Below, in pieces: positions 1 through 13,053 of a DNA stretch of 64,000 nucleotides (positions within the stretch are counted from its first letter, which is position 1; the number at the start of each line of letters is the position of its first letter). Below the pieces are notes generated by a model, which saw only the letters and a list, made by a program, of their open reading frames with translations, did no database searches and was not told the DNA's origin. Origin of the DNA: Sclerurus mexicanus (Eukaryota; Chordata; Aves; Passeriformes; Furnariidae); the NCBI GenBank assembly GCA_013396755.1, contig VWZF01002475.1:510902-574901 (forward strand). The letters are read 5' to 3'. Position numbers and translations under genes: made by a program.

Positions 1-350
1 CTAATACTGCACAGCTGAATTTACCCACCATTATCTGTGGGCATAATTGGAGACAACTGTTTTTTGGACCAGCTGTGCAGGTCACAAAAGGATAATAATG
101 GGGGCCCAGCCCTGCCATGTCAGATTGATAAATGTTTATAGCATCGTGTGACTGGAGGAGCTGGCTTTAAACAGGTACAATTTAGTATTTTGTTTTTAAG
201 ACTCCTAGAAATGAATATGCCAAATTAAACTGCTCATCAATTCTATATAATATGAATTGGTGTAATTCACAGGGAGAAGAGAAGAAAGGGGTGCTAAGAG
301 GAAAAGCATCTGAGAGGTGTCAGATAAAACTTTCCCACCACACATAGTCT
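1..350. other. AT-rich non-coding stretch, possible conserved element
   Basis: No stop-free frame of note. The segment is rich in TAAT, AAATTA and TTTAAA words and lacks simple repeats and transposon signatures, which is the look of a vertebrate conserved non-coding element. A 6-bp inverted repeat (CAATTC and GAATTG about ten bases apart) lies near 240-260. Conservation cannot be seen from one sequence, so the call is only an impression from texture. Confidence 0.22.
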
Positions 351-1730
351 ATTTTACACCTTTCTTTTAGTTGTTTTTCCTGCTATTTTCTCACCTTTCC
401 TTTCCCTGGGTGGGTAGGTTTGCATCAATTTACGCTGATATTGTGGAACTTAAAGTGCCTCTCGTGCACTTCTGGATTTGTCACTGGCTCTTTTTAGCAT
501 TTAGGCTTAATTTGTTTGAATAGCTCTTCCTGGTATTCTGACAAATATTTCTTTTAAATGTTACATCCAAGTACAGGTCTTTACTACTGCTAACCTATAA
601 ATATGTTAACAGCTACACTATGTTTAGAAAATACAGTGTGATATTAATGTGAAATGTATCCTAGCTGAATCCATTAGTCTCAAGCAGGTAAATAGAAAAG
701 CAGATTCTGATTTTAATTGTAAGGAATATGTTTCATACTAAATGTCTGTCCTATTTTTTACTCTCTATAAACGTGCTAGTAGGATTTACTTTAGTATGTC
801 CTGTGTATATACTCTAAATTACCCTTTCTTTAACTGAATTCATTATTTATGTTGAAAAGGAGAGAACCTTAATTATCTTAACTAGGTGCCACTAAGGTTT
901 TAAATTACTGAAAATAAAATGTAGTTTCTGCTGAGTGCTCTCCTTGTAGCATGGACCTGGATTTAGCTGTTATCATAACAAAAAGGGGGAGAGGCGAGAG
1001 ATCTAAAAAGCTTAATTTTATTTTAGAATAGCCATCTGAATGCTCCTGCTAGTTTTCCTGAACTTCACAGGACTGCACCTGTAGTAATGGCCAAGAACAG
1101 TTGTGGAGCCCAGAGGCAGCAGCGCAGCTTTGGGGTCTTGGCTCCGCTCTCATAGCGCATCCTCTGCTGAGCTTCCAAGTTTGGCTCTTGGCCCCCAAGT
1201 CCTGAAACAATACAGGGGTTTCACAGACGAGGGAAATCTTTATCTACTGATGGCACAGTCTGGCTGGGAGGTGAACTTTATGTCACGGGAGGAGCCGTGG
1301 GCTCTCCTGAAAATCCTGGTGGTGGTGGAGAGGAGAGTGCTCCTGTCTCTGGCTTCTCCCATTTGTGTGCCATGCAGCTGGATGGTGCTGAGCATTTCGA
1401 GTGGCCAAGGCAGGGGCTGTGTCTGAGAGCACATTGATTTTGGTTTCTCAAGGAGGGAAAGGGAGACAACTGCTCAGTGTATGAGCCTGGTGTCTGAAAC
1501 TGTTCTTCAGGCGTGTCAGGTGGCAGTCGCTCCCTTCTTCAAGTGATGTGCTCCATCGGGACTCCTCGCATGAGGAAAGTGTTCAATTTTCAGCTCATTA
1601 TTGGCACACTCCACGCACAAACTATCTAAAGTGTATAAATGGATTGCCTGAAGAGTGTTTTATTATCGAAGTAATTGCTGTATTTTCGAGATTAACATTT
1701 GTTAGTGGAGTAGACTGAAATCATCACTGG
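351..1730. other. Non-coding sequence, nothing specific
   Basis: No repeat or exon is recognised. Around 1090-1440 the GC content rises and stop-free frames of 60-107 codons occur on both strands together. That is what compositional bias gives, and the translations show no domain. Splice sites bracketing the segment were not seen. Confidence 0.5.
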
Positions 1731-1813
1731 TTATCTTATCTATGAGGGAAATTTTATCTTTCTCAGGCCTCCGATATTCACGAGCACAGCAGATGCTGAT
1801 AACACCAGTTATC
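1731..1813. promoter_or_regulatory. Cluster of five GATA-factor motifs
   Basis: TTATC or GATAA cores lie at about 1731-1735, 1736-1740, 1754-1758, 1798-1802 and 1809-1813. The last two form the perfect inverted pair GATAAC-ACCA-GTTATC (1798-1813). Five cores in 83 bp is denser than the surroundings. Paired GATA sites are a known layout in GATA-driven enhancers, but the motif is short and AT-rich DNA yields many by chance. Function is inferred. Confidence 0.3.
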
Positions 1814-4800
1814 CTCAGGTTTTCAGTCTCCAGAGCAAAATGATCTTCCTTTCTCTGCTCAAGTCGGCATCGTAGAACTTCCTCTGGGATCTGACTTTTA
1901 TAAAAGACGTCAGAAAAGATCCTCTAGAGTGAGAATTAGTATTTCTACCGAAATCCAAATCAGATTTCTAGCCTGTTCCTTTCCAAATTAGAGATGTTTC
2001 TTGATGCTGTGGGAAGGGGGAAGGGAAGACAACAGTTGTAAAAGGTTTTTATTGAAACTTAAAAGCAATTATTTCTGAATTCCCATTTCCTTAATTAAAA
2101 GTGTCACCGATTTGTATTTAATCAGCACTTAACAAGCCTTATTGTGAAGGGAAAGAGCTAAACAATGTCTGTAATAGACTGGGAGGGTTAGCTGAACTTT
2201 GTTTAAATATAAAGGGAGTAGTGCATCTGCTGAAGAACTAAGCCCTTTCAAAGTTTAGGACACTCACCAGCGCCACAGAGCATAAATCACAGTGCAAACT
2301 GTGTGATTATACCCTGCAGGGAAATAGACTGTGTGTTTATGGGGCTCTTCACCAAGCACTTAGGAATAATCTGATATAAAGCAGCAGGGGAGGAGAGTAA
2401 TGACAACTTCAAATTAGTTTAATGAATGTTTACATTAAAAAAGGCTTTTCTACAAACCTGAAAACACAAAGTGACAGTTTCCTCTCCAGACAAAAGAAAG
2501 CCCTCTACTTTGCCTTAAAGGACTGGCAATGGGGAAGACGTTGTAAATTTAACTCTTGCAGTGTGGTGGATCGTTGTATCTTTATGTTCAGTGTTTTGCT
2601 GTCATTACAGTGAGAGTTGCTGGCAAGCCAATTATAAACACCAGGATCTCATTGGTAGCTCATCTAGTTTCAATCACACTGATCTTGGAGCAAAAAATTG
2701 TTGAGAATTTCATTCTCATAAAGAACAAACATCTCCTTAAAGTGAACTTTGTCTGGCTGGTCTGAAACAAATGCTTAACATGTCTTTGGTCATAGTCATT
2801 CAAGAGGCTTGTGTGGGGTTTGATAGTTCATTTTCACTTCCAGCAATAAGTAATGAGTTTATATTACAAAAAAAGGAGGGATGGGAGGAAAAAAAAAGGT
2901 AGAAATAATGCAGTACTTCTAGTTTTCTCCTTAAACTGAAGGTAAATGATTTGTCAGAATTCACACATGTGCACAAGATCTCATTATATATACTGAATGT
3001 ATCTGAAAAATTACTGTGCTTTTCAGCTCTGGCATTGCAGCATTTTTCATTGCAGTCACATGCATTCACGTCACATTCTTAAACCTAGGTTTGTGGGGCA
3101 TTTCAGATTGCATGAAATGGAAATTTGGTTTTCCTCTTTCCAGAATAGATGTGAAGTTTTCCACTAAGAATTCTGTGAATGAGTAAGTATATTGAAAAAG
3201 GAAAAAAGCCCAAAAAACCAAAACCGACAACAATTTTTATACCTGAGAAATGGGTTAGAAATAGAAGTTTGGAGGTAGGTTAGAAGATAATTTCCAGTGT
3301 TTTGAAACTTCCTCAGCAATTATCTGTGTGCAAAATAGTTCTGGCTTTGACTGTTACCATATAAATACTTACTGAAGTACTTCTGGCTTTTGTCCAAGGA
3401 TGTGAAAAATTAATAACAAATAAAGTACCGGTTTTTATTAAGGAACATGTGTGTTCCTTGAGCAGCCATGGGAAGCCCTGATTTCAGCCACTAATTTGTC
3501 GAGTGCTGTTTATACTGAGGGTTTTTCTTAACACAGTATGCAACCCACAACAATGCATGTACTGTGATGCTTTCATATAAAATAAAATTAAGTTTAGTTG
3601 TGTATATGTCACTCAGACATAATAAATCATCTGTGAGCCAAATGCTTTATAGTGATTGCACATGTCCTTCAGATTGGGATAGACTTTGCACTCTCACATG
3701 ATGGAAAGAAGAGGATATGTTCTTGAGAAACAAGTACAACCCAGAGTACAGGTCCTGCAGCAGCTTTTCTGTTTATCGTGTGCTCAGTATGATGTGGAAT
3801 ATCTTTAAAGTAGACCAGATAGAGTGGGAGTTAGGGAATCAATAGGGCTTCTGGAATACAGTGTGATTGACATTTGTAAAGTTGTTAGAAAACGCCGCAA
3901 ACTATTAGACAAAAGTGTCAATAAAGGGTGTAATTTCAAAAGAAGGATTAAAAGAAACTGATTGAAGCTGGATGATGCTAACTGGGAAGCTTGGGAGTCC
4001 CTCAGGTTGCAGAGTGCTGACTGTGGGATATAGTCAGAGGAATAACAACAGTTTCTGCATGGGTGGGAGGTGCCATGAAATAATTTGTTCTCATGTTCCT
4101 AAGCTCTGTTTTTTTGCTTTGTCCGTGCTATTGCACATTACAATTTGCTTTAATCAGCCAAGCCTGTGGTTACTGTACTAGAGTTTGTCCTGTTTGGTCT
4201 GTGCAAATATGAAGGCATTTTACTGAGTTTTTAAGTTCTAAAGAGAAAGGGTTTTCCTCTGGGAAGCATATTAAGGGCACATCAGAAAACCACACTATTG
4301 ATCTCTCCGGGAATTTCCTACATTACCTTTTGGCCAATCCAGTTCTATGGAAAAGCAACCTTGTCCATCTTCCTGGTGGGGTGGGATAAGGCATCCAGGA
4401 TGAGCATACTGCAGGTGAAGGCTATGCACTTACATGTTTGTTCAGTGTACACTGGTTCAAGCCTTCCAAAATTAGAGTCTGGTTTTCAAAGAAGCAGAGC
4501 ATCTATGCCGTCGCCTATAATCAGTTGAATCTGTGAAAGCAAGTCTTAAAACTACTGCTTTTGCAGAATATTTCTGTGTTCTCTATAGGAAGTACATTGC
4601 TTCCATAGATAGCATTTTTATTGCAGTCATGCCTTCAGTCAATGGAATCTGACTGAGAAAAATGCTTAAACGATGATTGAGTCAGGGTCATAGTACATGG
4701 AATGTCCTTTCCAAGCAAGTAACTGTCTGGACTGTAGCTCCGGCTGTCTCAAAAGAGGAAATGGCAAAAGTCGCTTTATTTTCAATTTAACTTGAGAGGG

Positions 4801-4917
4801 TTTTCCAGTACCGTTGATGCTGGAAAACCCAGGGGGCCCCCATCCCATCCAGACCCTTTATTTGCCTTCAGTCCTTCCCTAAGGACGAGATTCCATGTCT
4901 CCATCTTCAGCATCCTC
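1814..4917. other. Non-coding sequence with a conserved-looking part and a weak exon-like bracket
   Basis: Part of it (about 2040-2420) has the texture of a conserved non-coding element, with homeobox-like TTAATTAA words and no repeats. A 39-bp stretch at 3144-3182 lies between a pyrimidine-rich acceptor ending in TTTCCAG and a GTAAGT donor. It is so short, and its frame so broken, that it is probably a cryptic pair. No gene is seen. Confidence 0.4.
3440..3459. repeat. Perfect 8-bp inverted repeat AAGGAACA-TGTG-TGTTCCTT
   Basis: The two arms are exact reverse complements around a 4-base spacer. The GAACA/TGTTC half-sites resemble steroid-receptor (GRE-type) half-sites. The canonical element has a 3-base spacer rather than 4, so binding is doubtful. 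It could equally be a chance palindrome. Confidence 0.5.
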
Positions 4918-5227
4918 AGGAGGGGAAGCAGGGTGATCTCTTTGCTCTCTTGACCAGTGACAGCACTCAAGGAAACACCATGAAGCTGTGCCAGGGGAGA
5001 TTTAGGCTGGATATCAGGACAAGGTTTTTCTCCTAGAGGGTGGTTGGGCACTGGAACAGCCTCCTCAGGGCAGTGGTCACAGCACCAAGCCTGTCTGAGT
5101 TTAAGAAGTTTTGGACAATGCTTTCAGGCACATGTGTGATTTTTGGGGCATCCTGTGTAGGGTCAGGAGTTGGATTCAAGGATCCTGATGAGTCCTTTCC
5201 AACTCAGCGTAATCTGATTCTATATTT
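4918..5227 (+). repeat. CR1 LINE fragment, 3' end, plus orientation
   Basis: The segment follows the CR1 3'-terminal consensus as I know it, in order. It starts with the 'accagtgacagcactcaagg' box, then 'ggttgggcactggaacagcc', 'gtggtcacagcaccaagcct' and 'tttggacaatgctttcaggc', and ends near 'tcctttccaactcagcgtaa' with 'ctgattctatat'. The element is severely 5'-truncated, as nearly all CR1 copies are, and carries scattered substitutions and small indels, so it is old and inactive. The 5' boundary is uncertain by some tens of bases. Stop-free frames inside it are incidental. Confidence 0.93.
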
Positions 5228-6465
5228 GTGTTAACCCATTTTCTCATGATAAAACTTTCTCAAATGCGATTCACTCTTGTATACAATTAAATATAAATCA
5301 CTCCCTGTTTTACACGCTTTGCCTACTTCAGTTTAAAGCTCTTGGTAGTTAATTTTTCAGGAGATCAGAGTGATAAGAAATATCTGAAAACTTTTTGTTA
5401 CCTGTTTACATTTTCAGAAATAACTCTCCCTTGTGGAATATTAAAAAGTATAGAAAATGTGGTATTTTCTGCCTTAGCTGATTGCTACTCGAGACAGCAT
5501 GTTTCTGGATGTAGAAAGCATCAGCATGTAGCACTAACAAGAGAACCAGTATGATGGACATCATTTTGAGGTGCCAGTTCTTTTATGCACTCTGTGTAGA
5601 CACTGTAGACTCCACATTAATCATTACCAAGCTGTGACATGACCAGCAAACACCAACTTTAGTATCAGGGCTAAATAATTAGGAACATGTTCAAAACAGC
5701 TTTATCCCGCTGATGGACAGGGCTGCTTAAATAAAAAACATAACAAAAGGAAATCCCAGTTTGCTATTAGAACTCTTTATATGTCTTTCTTATTCAGACA
5801 TTACACAAACTTGTGCACGTGGAGATGTATTGTTTATCTGTTTATTGGTACATTTACACATAAGAAGATTATCCATCTAATAGTCCTATGTAACTTTGTT
5901 CTGCTCATGAGAACAGTCACAATATCAGCTGAGGAAAAAGTGCTACAAAAAACATTTAACTTTGGGGGAAAATCTATTAGAAATTGTCTGCATGTCAGCC
6001 TTGCTCAGTAAGCTGTAGAAAATGAGCAGGAAAAATGAAGGAACTCTGGCCAGGGTCCTTCAGAAATTAACACAGGAAAAAAGCAAAGCAAGTAGTTGTC
6101 TTGCCCTGTCTGTGGATTGCTGGTGAATGCATACAGAAAGGGCACGGTCACTTTGTGCTCTTTAAGAAATGTTGTTCTCTTTTTCTCATTATCATTTCCT
6201 TAAAACTGTTTTTCCGGGAAGCCAAACCAGGAAAATAACTGCATTTACCCAAAGTTTTGTAAACAGTAGTCTCTGAAGTCTGCAGTTAGATACAGACACA
6301 GGAGCCCTGACCCAAGGACACAAAAGTCCTCATTCAGGTGTGGTCAGGAAGGTGATGTGACCCTGTCCTTTGGCCCTCTGCTCTGGGATACCTGCAGCTC
6401 AGGGTGTATTAAATCATAAGCCTTGTAACAAAAACTTATCCCAGTCAGCCCCGGAGTATAGATTT

Positions 6466-6483
6466 ACCTGGAGGGCTCCAGGT
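6466..6483. repeat. Perfect 8-bp inverted repeat ACCTGGAG-GG-CTCCAGGT
   Basis: Exact reverse-complement arms with a 2-base spacer in a GC-richer patch. The spacer is too short for a natural hairpin loop without opening the innermost pair. It is more plausible as a dyad-symmetric protein site or a chance palindrome. Confidence 0.5.
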
Positions 6484-9400
6484 AGTCTGGGGAGGTGACC
6501 AGGCTGTGCTGTGGCATCCAGAGCAAAGGGCTGCTGGCTGGAGTCTGCACCCTGATATAAATAACAGGAGCAGATCGTCTGAGTGCTGAGCTATGCTTTT
6601 CCCAACTCCTCCTAGTAAATTTGATTTTGGGATACTCTCCGGAAAGGGAAAGCCCTACTCAGCAATAATCAATCAATTAACTATACACGGCCAAAGAGAA
6701 AACTTCGCAAAATAGAGTGTGGTTTAAAACCCCTTTGCCCAGCTCCTCTGTCCAGGTGTACTTGGCCCAATTTGCCCTCCTGAAGCAATACCAAGATGCA
6801 GAAAAGCTCATATAAAGCAGTAGGTAGAAAATTCCTGACTCTTCAACCCACGGTGTTTTCAATAAGGAGGGCAAAGTTTCTGAGGAATACAGCACTTACA
6901 GAGGAGTCACTGGGGAAAATTAATGTTTAATTATAGCTGCATTTGGAGAGTGATAGAAAAATGATGTTTGCCACACATTTCTGTTTTATAATTTTGCTGT
7001 AAAATTATCGCGACACCCTCCTGTGGTTTCCCAGCTGTATATGTGTGACCCTGCAAAGACAAATTCAAAGACATGTAATGTGCTGCCTGCTACCAGGCTT
7101 GGAAACTGTGAAGATGTGCAGTTTGTGCTGCTGTTTGCTCTGCTCTATACCCAGCATCAAGGGAGAGCTGATTGCATCCCTGAAGTTTCTTGGTGGCTCT
7201 CTCCCCTCCTTGCCATTGATAATGGTGTAACAGAAATTCCTTGAACCATTTCATCTTCCTCCAGCAAAGCACTATTTTCTTTAAAATAAGTGAAATAAAT
7301 GAAATATGATTCTCTTCTTTAACTGATGGGCTCCAGCCTGTGTACCTCCACTTTAGTATTAGGTACCAATGTACTTAAGGTAAGAACTGGACTTCTTGGC
7401 ACCCTTTGGCCAAAGGAAAGTGTCGTGTGCTGCCAGGCACCCAATAAAATCCAAGTTGCCCACCAGAGGTGCCTCTACCCTTTTTCTACCAAGGGCCTCA
7501 AGGGAATGTAGGATCTGAAACCAGGCACCCCTGGTAGATGCTAAAGTTAGATGGGACAAGTCATAGCCTTTACACATAATTTAATTTGCTGTGGACTTGA
7601 CTGGGATGAGGATGTTGTTCTATGTGTCAAGCTTTTTGTGTTTCACATTGATTTTTATTTAGAGTTTTGTTTTAACAGATGAAATTCACGGCAAGACAAA
7701 TAGGTACCCTAGGAATTTTGTCAGTGGTACTTTGAGAGGCTTAAAAAGGAAGAGAACTGTTGCATTAAGGATTGAAAAGTTTGATATTCAAATAGTGTCC
7801 ATATTAAATAGTTTCTTCACTGCACTCTTTGTCTGAGTGAAGTGCCTGAAGTAAGCAGTGAATATTTGAAATGCAGGCACAAGCAACTGATAAGAAAAAT
7901 ACAATTACAACTAGCCCTAAAGATACTGCACTTAAAGGGGATCACACTCATGTGCATTTAGAAGACAATATTAATAAAACACTTAAAATAACTTCATATT
8001 AGGGAATTAGGCTGTTATTTTTTAATGAAACTCTGAGGCCATTTTATCCAGACAGTGTAACATTTTATTCATATAATAGAAATCCAGATAAAACAATCAC
8101 TTTTCTTTAGTAACTGGAAGCTGTGAATTTTAACAATCGTCTTAATAGTTTTAGATAACTAGAAAAGTAGATTAAATAAAGTATAAAACTTTCCATTTAG
8201 GGACAAAAAGGCATCCTAGTTCAAAGGTCCACCCACTCCCTGTGCTCACCAGGGCCCTGTCCTGTCCCTGTGAGCCCATGGGGCTGCAGCCAAATCCTTC
8301 CAGTCCAGTCCCATCTCTGTCCTGCCCTGCAGTGGCCTAAGCCCTCCTGTGTTGATGGGGATGTGGCAGGATTGACCCCAGCTTTCCTCCCAACTTGAGT
8401 AGGATGTGGGAGCTGAGCTTGCAGTGCTCACAGCCCACTCCTGTTTCTCCCTAGATTTGCAGTTTTCTCTGCTCATTGCCTTTTTCTTGATCATTATTTT
8501 CCAAGCCCCCAGTAGGAGAATGGAGCCTCACTGCCACGGGGTTGCAGTCTGCCCTCGGAGCTCTCTGGTGTTTAACCATCCATTCATATGGCCAGATCAT
8601 AGAGCACTTCTTTTTTCATTCAACTATTTAGTTGTATTTTATTTTTATTTCTGACTATTTGGAGCAGCTTCTGACCCTGTTTTCCCACCTGTATTAAGAC
8701 TGATTGTTTTCCAACAACCCTGGAGTGTGTGGAAGTGCCAGAGTGCTCTGCAGGTGCTACCATAACACCACTTTTGTGCAAAGGAATTTAGATGCTCTGT
8801 TTTTGTTACCATGGTATAAACAAGTGTGATCAAGAAATTTAATCAGATTTCCAAACTCTTTCAGCTGAGAAATTAATTAAAAGAAAAAAAAATCCGTAGC
8901 TTAGACTTCTCCCAAATAATTTGATGTTGATTGGAGATACTGCTCAGAACTTAAAGGTTATGCTTGACTTCATTAAAACCAGTATTTAATGTCACTTTGC
9001 AAAGTGTCCCTGTGAAAACCACAGTCATTGTAGAAGGAAAGTACATCAGCATTTGATCTTTGGGTTGGTTGTTTTTTTTTTCAAAGTTTCTGTGCGGTAG
9101 GTTGGGTCGCTGCTGATTGCCATATACATTTCTTTAAAATAGTGATTATTGAGATTTATGACTTTTTTCTTCTCTAAAAATATGGTGTGTGAATGTAAAG
9201 TCATCTTTGGGAGTTCAGTATGAATATTGCCAAAGGGACTGTTGTTTGTTCACCATCACTGAGAGGTCTGGCGGCTCTGACTTTTGTACATGCATCAACA
9301 ATATTTCCTTTCATTTTTGTGTAAACTGACAGTAAATTTCTCCATACCGTAATTGGGTGGGTTTCAGTTGCTTTTGATTTGCATTTTCATAGAAAGAAGC

Positions 9401-12400
9401 ACTAAACCCTAAATAAGCCTTACCCCAGGAGCCCACCCTTGCTCTCTCTGTGGGATTTGCATTGGTTAACCACTCACTGCTGTTACAAAACACCACATCT
9501 ACAACATCATCATTTGTGAGCTGCTTTGTGGTGGGAGAACATGAGAGAAACACAGGGAGGGATTGTAAAATGTGGATGTAGATGATGTTATGTGATTGTT
9601 CTCCAACTCTGGAAATCCCGCACCCTCATTTTCCTTTATAGCATGGCAAATAATGTGCCAAAAGAAACAGCAAATACAGTTCCTGTGAGAGGCAGGGGAG
9701 TTGTGTGCGTACACACCTCTTATTTGTATCGGCATCTTTCCTTCATGCTTCATGTTTGCAAATCAGGAGGTTAAACCCTTGCATTTATAGACTCTGACAA
9801 ATAATTAGAAGCTGAGCATTGAAAGCACAGCCATTGTTGCCTCCTGAAGAATGTAATTAGCTGATTTTATTGAAAACTATATTTTCCTTTTTTTTTTTCT
9901 CTGAAACCTTCAAAGATTTGCTGCAGGAATGGCTATTGTGGTAAGGGTGCCCAGAACATGAGTTCTAACATAAACAGGAGAGTAGCAGCTTCTCAGAGGA
10001 AGTGGTTGTGTGTTCTTGGCCTTGAGCTGTGGGTTTCTTCTTTTTCCATGGCTGGGCTGTTTCATTTTCTATTGTGTCTTGGCATTTGCTGTTGTTGCCA
10101 ACATCTATTTCTTGAGACAGATGAGATCCACAGACCTGCCTGCACCATCCAGCAGAACTGCATTTTGGACCCTCCTTTCTATGACATTGGGAATAGAGAT
10201 TTGTGGATGGAGGGAGGGAGGGATGAGAGAACATTGCTGAGAGCACTTGTATCCTTTTCTCCTTACTATTTTTCCCCCCTTTTGGGTCCGACATATTTCT
10301 CTGCCAAGACCACAGTTACTTGTTTGTGTAGGAAATAACATCTAAATGGAGAAATTGATTTGTGGATATCACACACATTTGTTTTGTGGCATTACAAATG
10401 ACTTTAGGGCCATCAACACAGTAAGTGCTATATTAGCAGCTCTAGCTGCTTGCCAAAACCTGCTGCAAAATTTGAATAGAGGCAATAAATTGATGTTCCT
10501 TGCTAGTTTTTGCTGTTGTCTATGGTATAGCTGTCCAGTGGATAAGTGAACGATATATTGTCAATCTAGGTACATCAGGAAGACAAAATACTGGGGTTTT
10601 TTACCCACTCTTCTGTTTATCCATCCCTGTCTCTCACTTCCTATCTGCCTTCTCTAGCACCTGGAGCAGCAATGCACCACTCATCAGCTATGAGCAATAG
10701 GAAGCAATTTGCCATATATCCAGCATCTGATGTTGGTGAACTTTAGACATATTGGATTATGTAGCTACAGAATGGCTCCATCTTGCCTTTTCCTGTGGCA
10801 TAGAGTTTATTTATGCAGAAGTTCAGCAAAAAAATCTGAATTAAAAACCGGATTTGGCCTAAGCGTGAAAAGACATAAGCAATAGTCAAACCAGTACAAG
10901 GCTGAATCAGGGTCCCTTCATACGTGGTTGTTTCCAGGGTACTTCAGAAGGGTCTTTTCACTCAGGGCTCCCTGCAGAGTCCTAGAAGCCCTGGGGGATT
11001 TTTGTGTGTGTGTAATGGTAAGAATGAGAATTTATTGGAGATTTTTTGCTGTAATAATTTCTCTTCAGAGCCTGCCCTGACTGTCAGACTCCAGAAGTTT
11101 TTGGGTAGGTTTCCTGGCAGGGTGGCCCCAGGGGTGCAGGAGGGAGTCGAGAGCAAGAGGCACCCGACCTCTCTCTGCACTCGGTTAATCCTTTGGGACT
11201 GGGGAGGTCCAAAGGCTGAATTTCCCAACTGTTTTGTCTGTGCTCTCTGTGCTGGCTGCTCCTGGGGGATGCAGTTCATGGGCTGTTCTTGGCGGGGATA
11301 AGAACTAGCAGGAGGGATGGCCTTTGCGTTTTACCCTAAAAGATGAAGTTGCTAACTTTAGGCAAACAGTGGTTAATCTTTCCAAAAGGGTAGATTTATA
11401 GCCTGGCTTCTAAGCATTTGAATTCATTGTTACAACTAATGGACATCTCATATTGTCTTAAATCACTGGCTCCTCAGTGTGCCAAATAGCAATAGAAACC
11501 TTAGAGCTACCCTAATTTGGCACCTATGTCTCAAATCAGCTGCCAAAGGAACTTAGAGGGGGGAAGAAAGATCAATTGAAATGTTTTTCTGAGTGCTTTC
11601 CCTGTGGAATGCTTTGCAGGGCTTGAACTCCTCAATATCCTGTGCACACTATGGTACTTTATTAAGTTCCTGCTTCATGCTACATGGTTACTTTTCCATG
11701 TTAAACGAATTTGTCTGATTTACCATAGAGGGAGATAAGTATTAATTTGGTAACCAAATGGAAAAAATGTGTGATAGACAGCCTGAATTTCTTTCAGGAT
11801 GACCCTAGTGCTGTTACATGTAGTGAAATAGTTGACTCTGTTAATGATTGCCTGTAGGAGCTGTTGCTGTGTAAGGTATGGCCAGTGACTTTACACGGTG
11901 TGATTTATGGATGTAGCTTTACAATTACGTAAGCAATTTCCTCCTTGTGCACGTGCCAGTGGCATATCACAGTGCATCTCACCTCCTATTGTCTGAGAAA
12001 TTACTGTGGAGCTCCTTGAGGGCTGAGGAAAGGACCTCCATGCCTGGCTGCTGCCTGAGCGTGGCACACGTGTCTTGGTGGAACCAAGAGAGAAAATCCT
12101 GTGGCTCTTGGCTTGCAAATGTTAAAAAACACCTGATCCTGTCCTTGCTTCGAGGCAGCTACTCTAGAGAAGGGTGGAAGGGCTCTGCCCTCCCTTAGTG
12201 AGACTCATTCATGCAGCCACTGCACCTGCCTTCACACCAGTGCAGCTTACACGGTACAAAAACACAAGTCTTGGCCTATTTTGTGGTAACAGGCACAGGG
12301 ATTTTAACGCTAAAAGAAAAGTCTGGAGAGTTTAGGCTTTAATGAGATAACCTGCAGAATTTTGCAGGAAACCCATGATTATCTTGCCCAGCACTCATTC

Positions 12401-12625
12401 TTTGATGGCACAGACTTTTTCCTATTTAAGAAAGACCTTTTCTTTGTTCTAGGAAAATACCAAGGTGATCATTGCACTACATAGCAGATTTTTCTCTTGG
12501 AAAAACTGTCCTTGCACATGATTAACTTTATGGTACGTAATAGAGAGAAAGCTGCAAGGTGATGGTTAATGGCATTTGAAAAGCCATTGTTAACCTCAGC
12601 TTATAGAGATTTACAGGGACTGCTT

Positions 12626-12651
12626 AATATAATCAATATGCTGATTATATT
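12626..12651. repeat. Perfect 10-bp inverted repeat in AT-rich DNA
   Basis: AATATAATCA (12626-12635) and its exact complement TGATTATATT (12642-12651) flank a 6-base loop. All but two of the ten pairs are A-T, so a stable hairpin is unlikely. The arms contain TAATC/GATTA, the core bound by bicoid-class (OTX/PITX-like) homeodomains, here twice in opposite orientation. Confidence 0.55.
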
Positions 12652-12835
12652 GTAATAAATAAGTGTGTATGAATATCAATTCTTCAGAGGGATAGGGAAA
12701 TATTTAATATACCTATCTGAAAACCTTCCACCTCCCTTTTCCATGTTTATAAAAGTGGGTTCCTTTAGCAAGTAATTTTTCTGCTGAAAAGTAGGGTTTT
12801 TTCTTTTGAATGAAAGTTTTCCCAGTGTAGTTTGT

Positions 12836-12902
12836 GTATAGTTCTATATATACATACGGGCATGTGTGTTTGTATATATCTACATATTTTGTATATCTAG
12901 TT
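12836..12902. repeat. Imperfect (TA)/(TG) low-complexity tract
   Basis: The stretch alternates TATATA, TGTGTG and TACATA words without a clean repeat unit, which is the usual appearance of a decayed dinucleotide microsatellite. Confidence 0.6.
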
Positions 12903-13026
12903 CATTTCCCATAGCATTTTAGTGATTGCGCAGGTGGCTGAATAGAGAAAAGATGAATGATAAAGTGATGTGGGAAAAAGTAATTGTGACACACTGCGGA
13001 AAACAGTGAAAGGACATGAACACTGG

Positions 13027-13053
13027 AAAAAAAAATTAAAAAATAAAAAAAAG
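13027..13053. repeat. A-rich tract
   Basis: Runs of A interrupted by single T and TT. CR1 elements do not carry such tails, and no gene-derived sequence is recognised upstream. It is therefore read as simple low-complexity DNA rather than the tail of a processed copy. A second A run lies near 13172-13183. Confidence 0.6.

Noticed and set aside
3144..3182. 39-bp exon between TTTCCAG and GTAAGT
   Set aside because: Very short, with stops in its frames and no neighbouring exon candidate. Probably cryptic sites.
13027..13053. A-rich tract as the tail of a processed pseudogene
   Set aside because: No gene-like sequence precedes it and no target-site duplication was seen.
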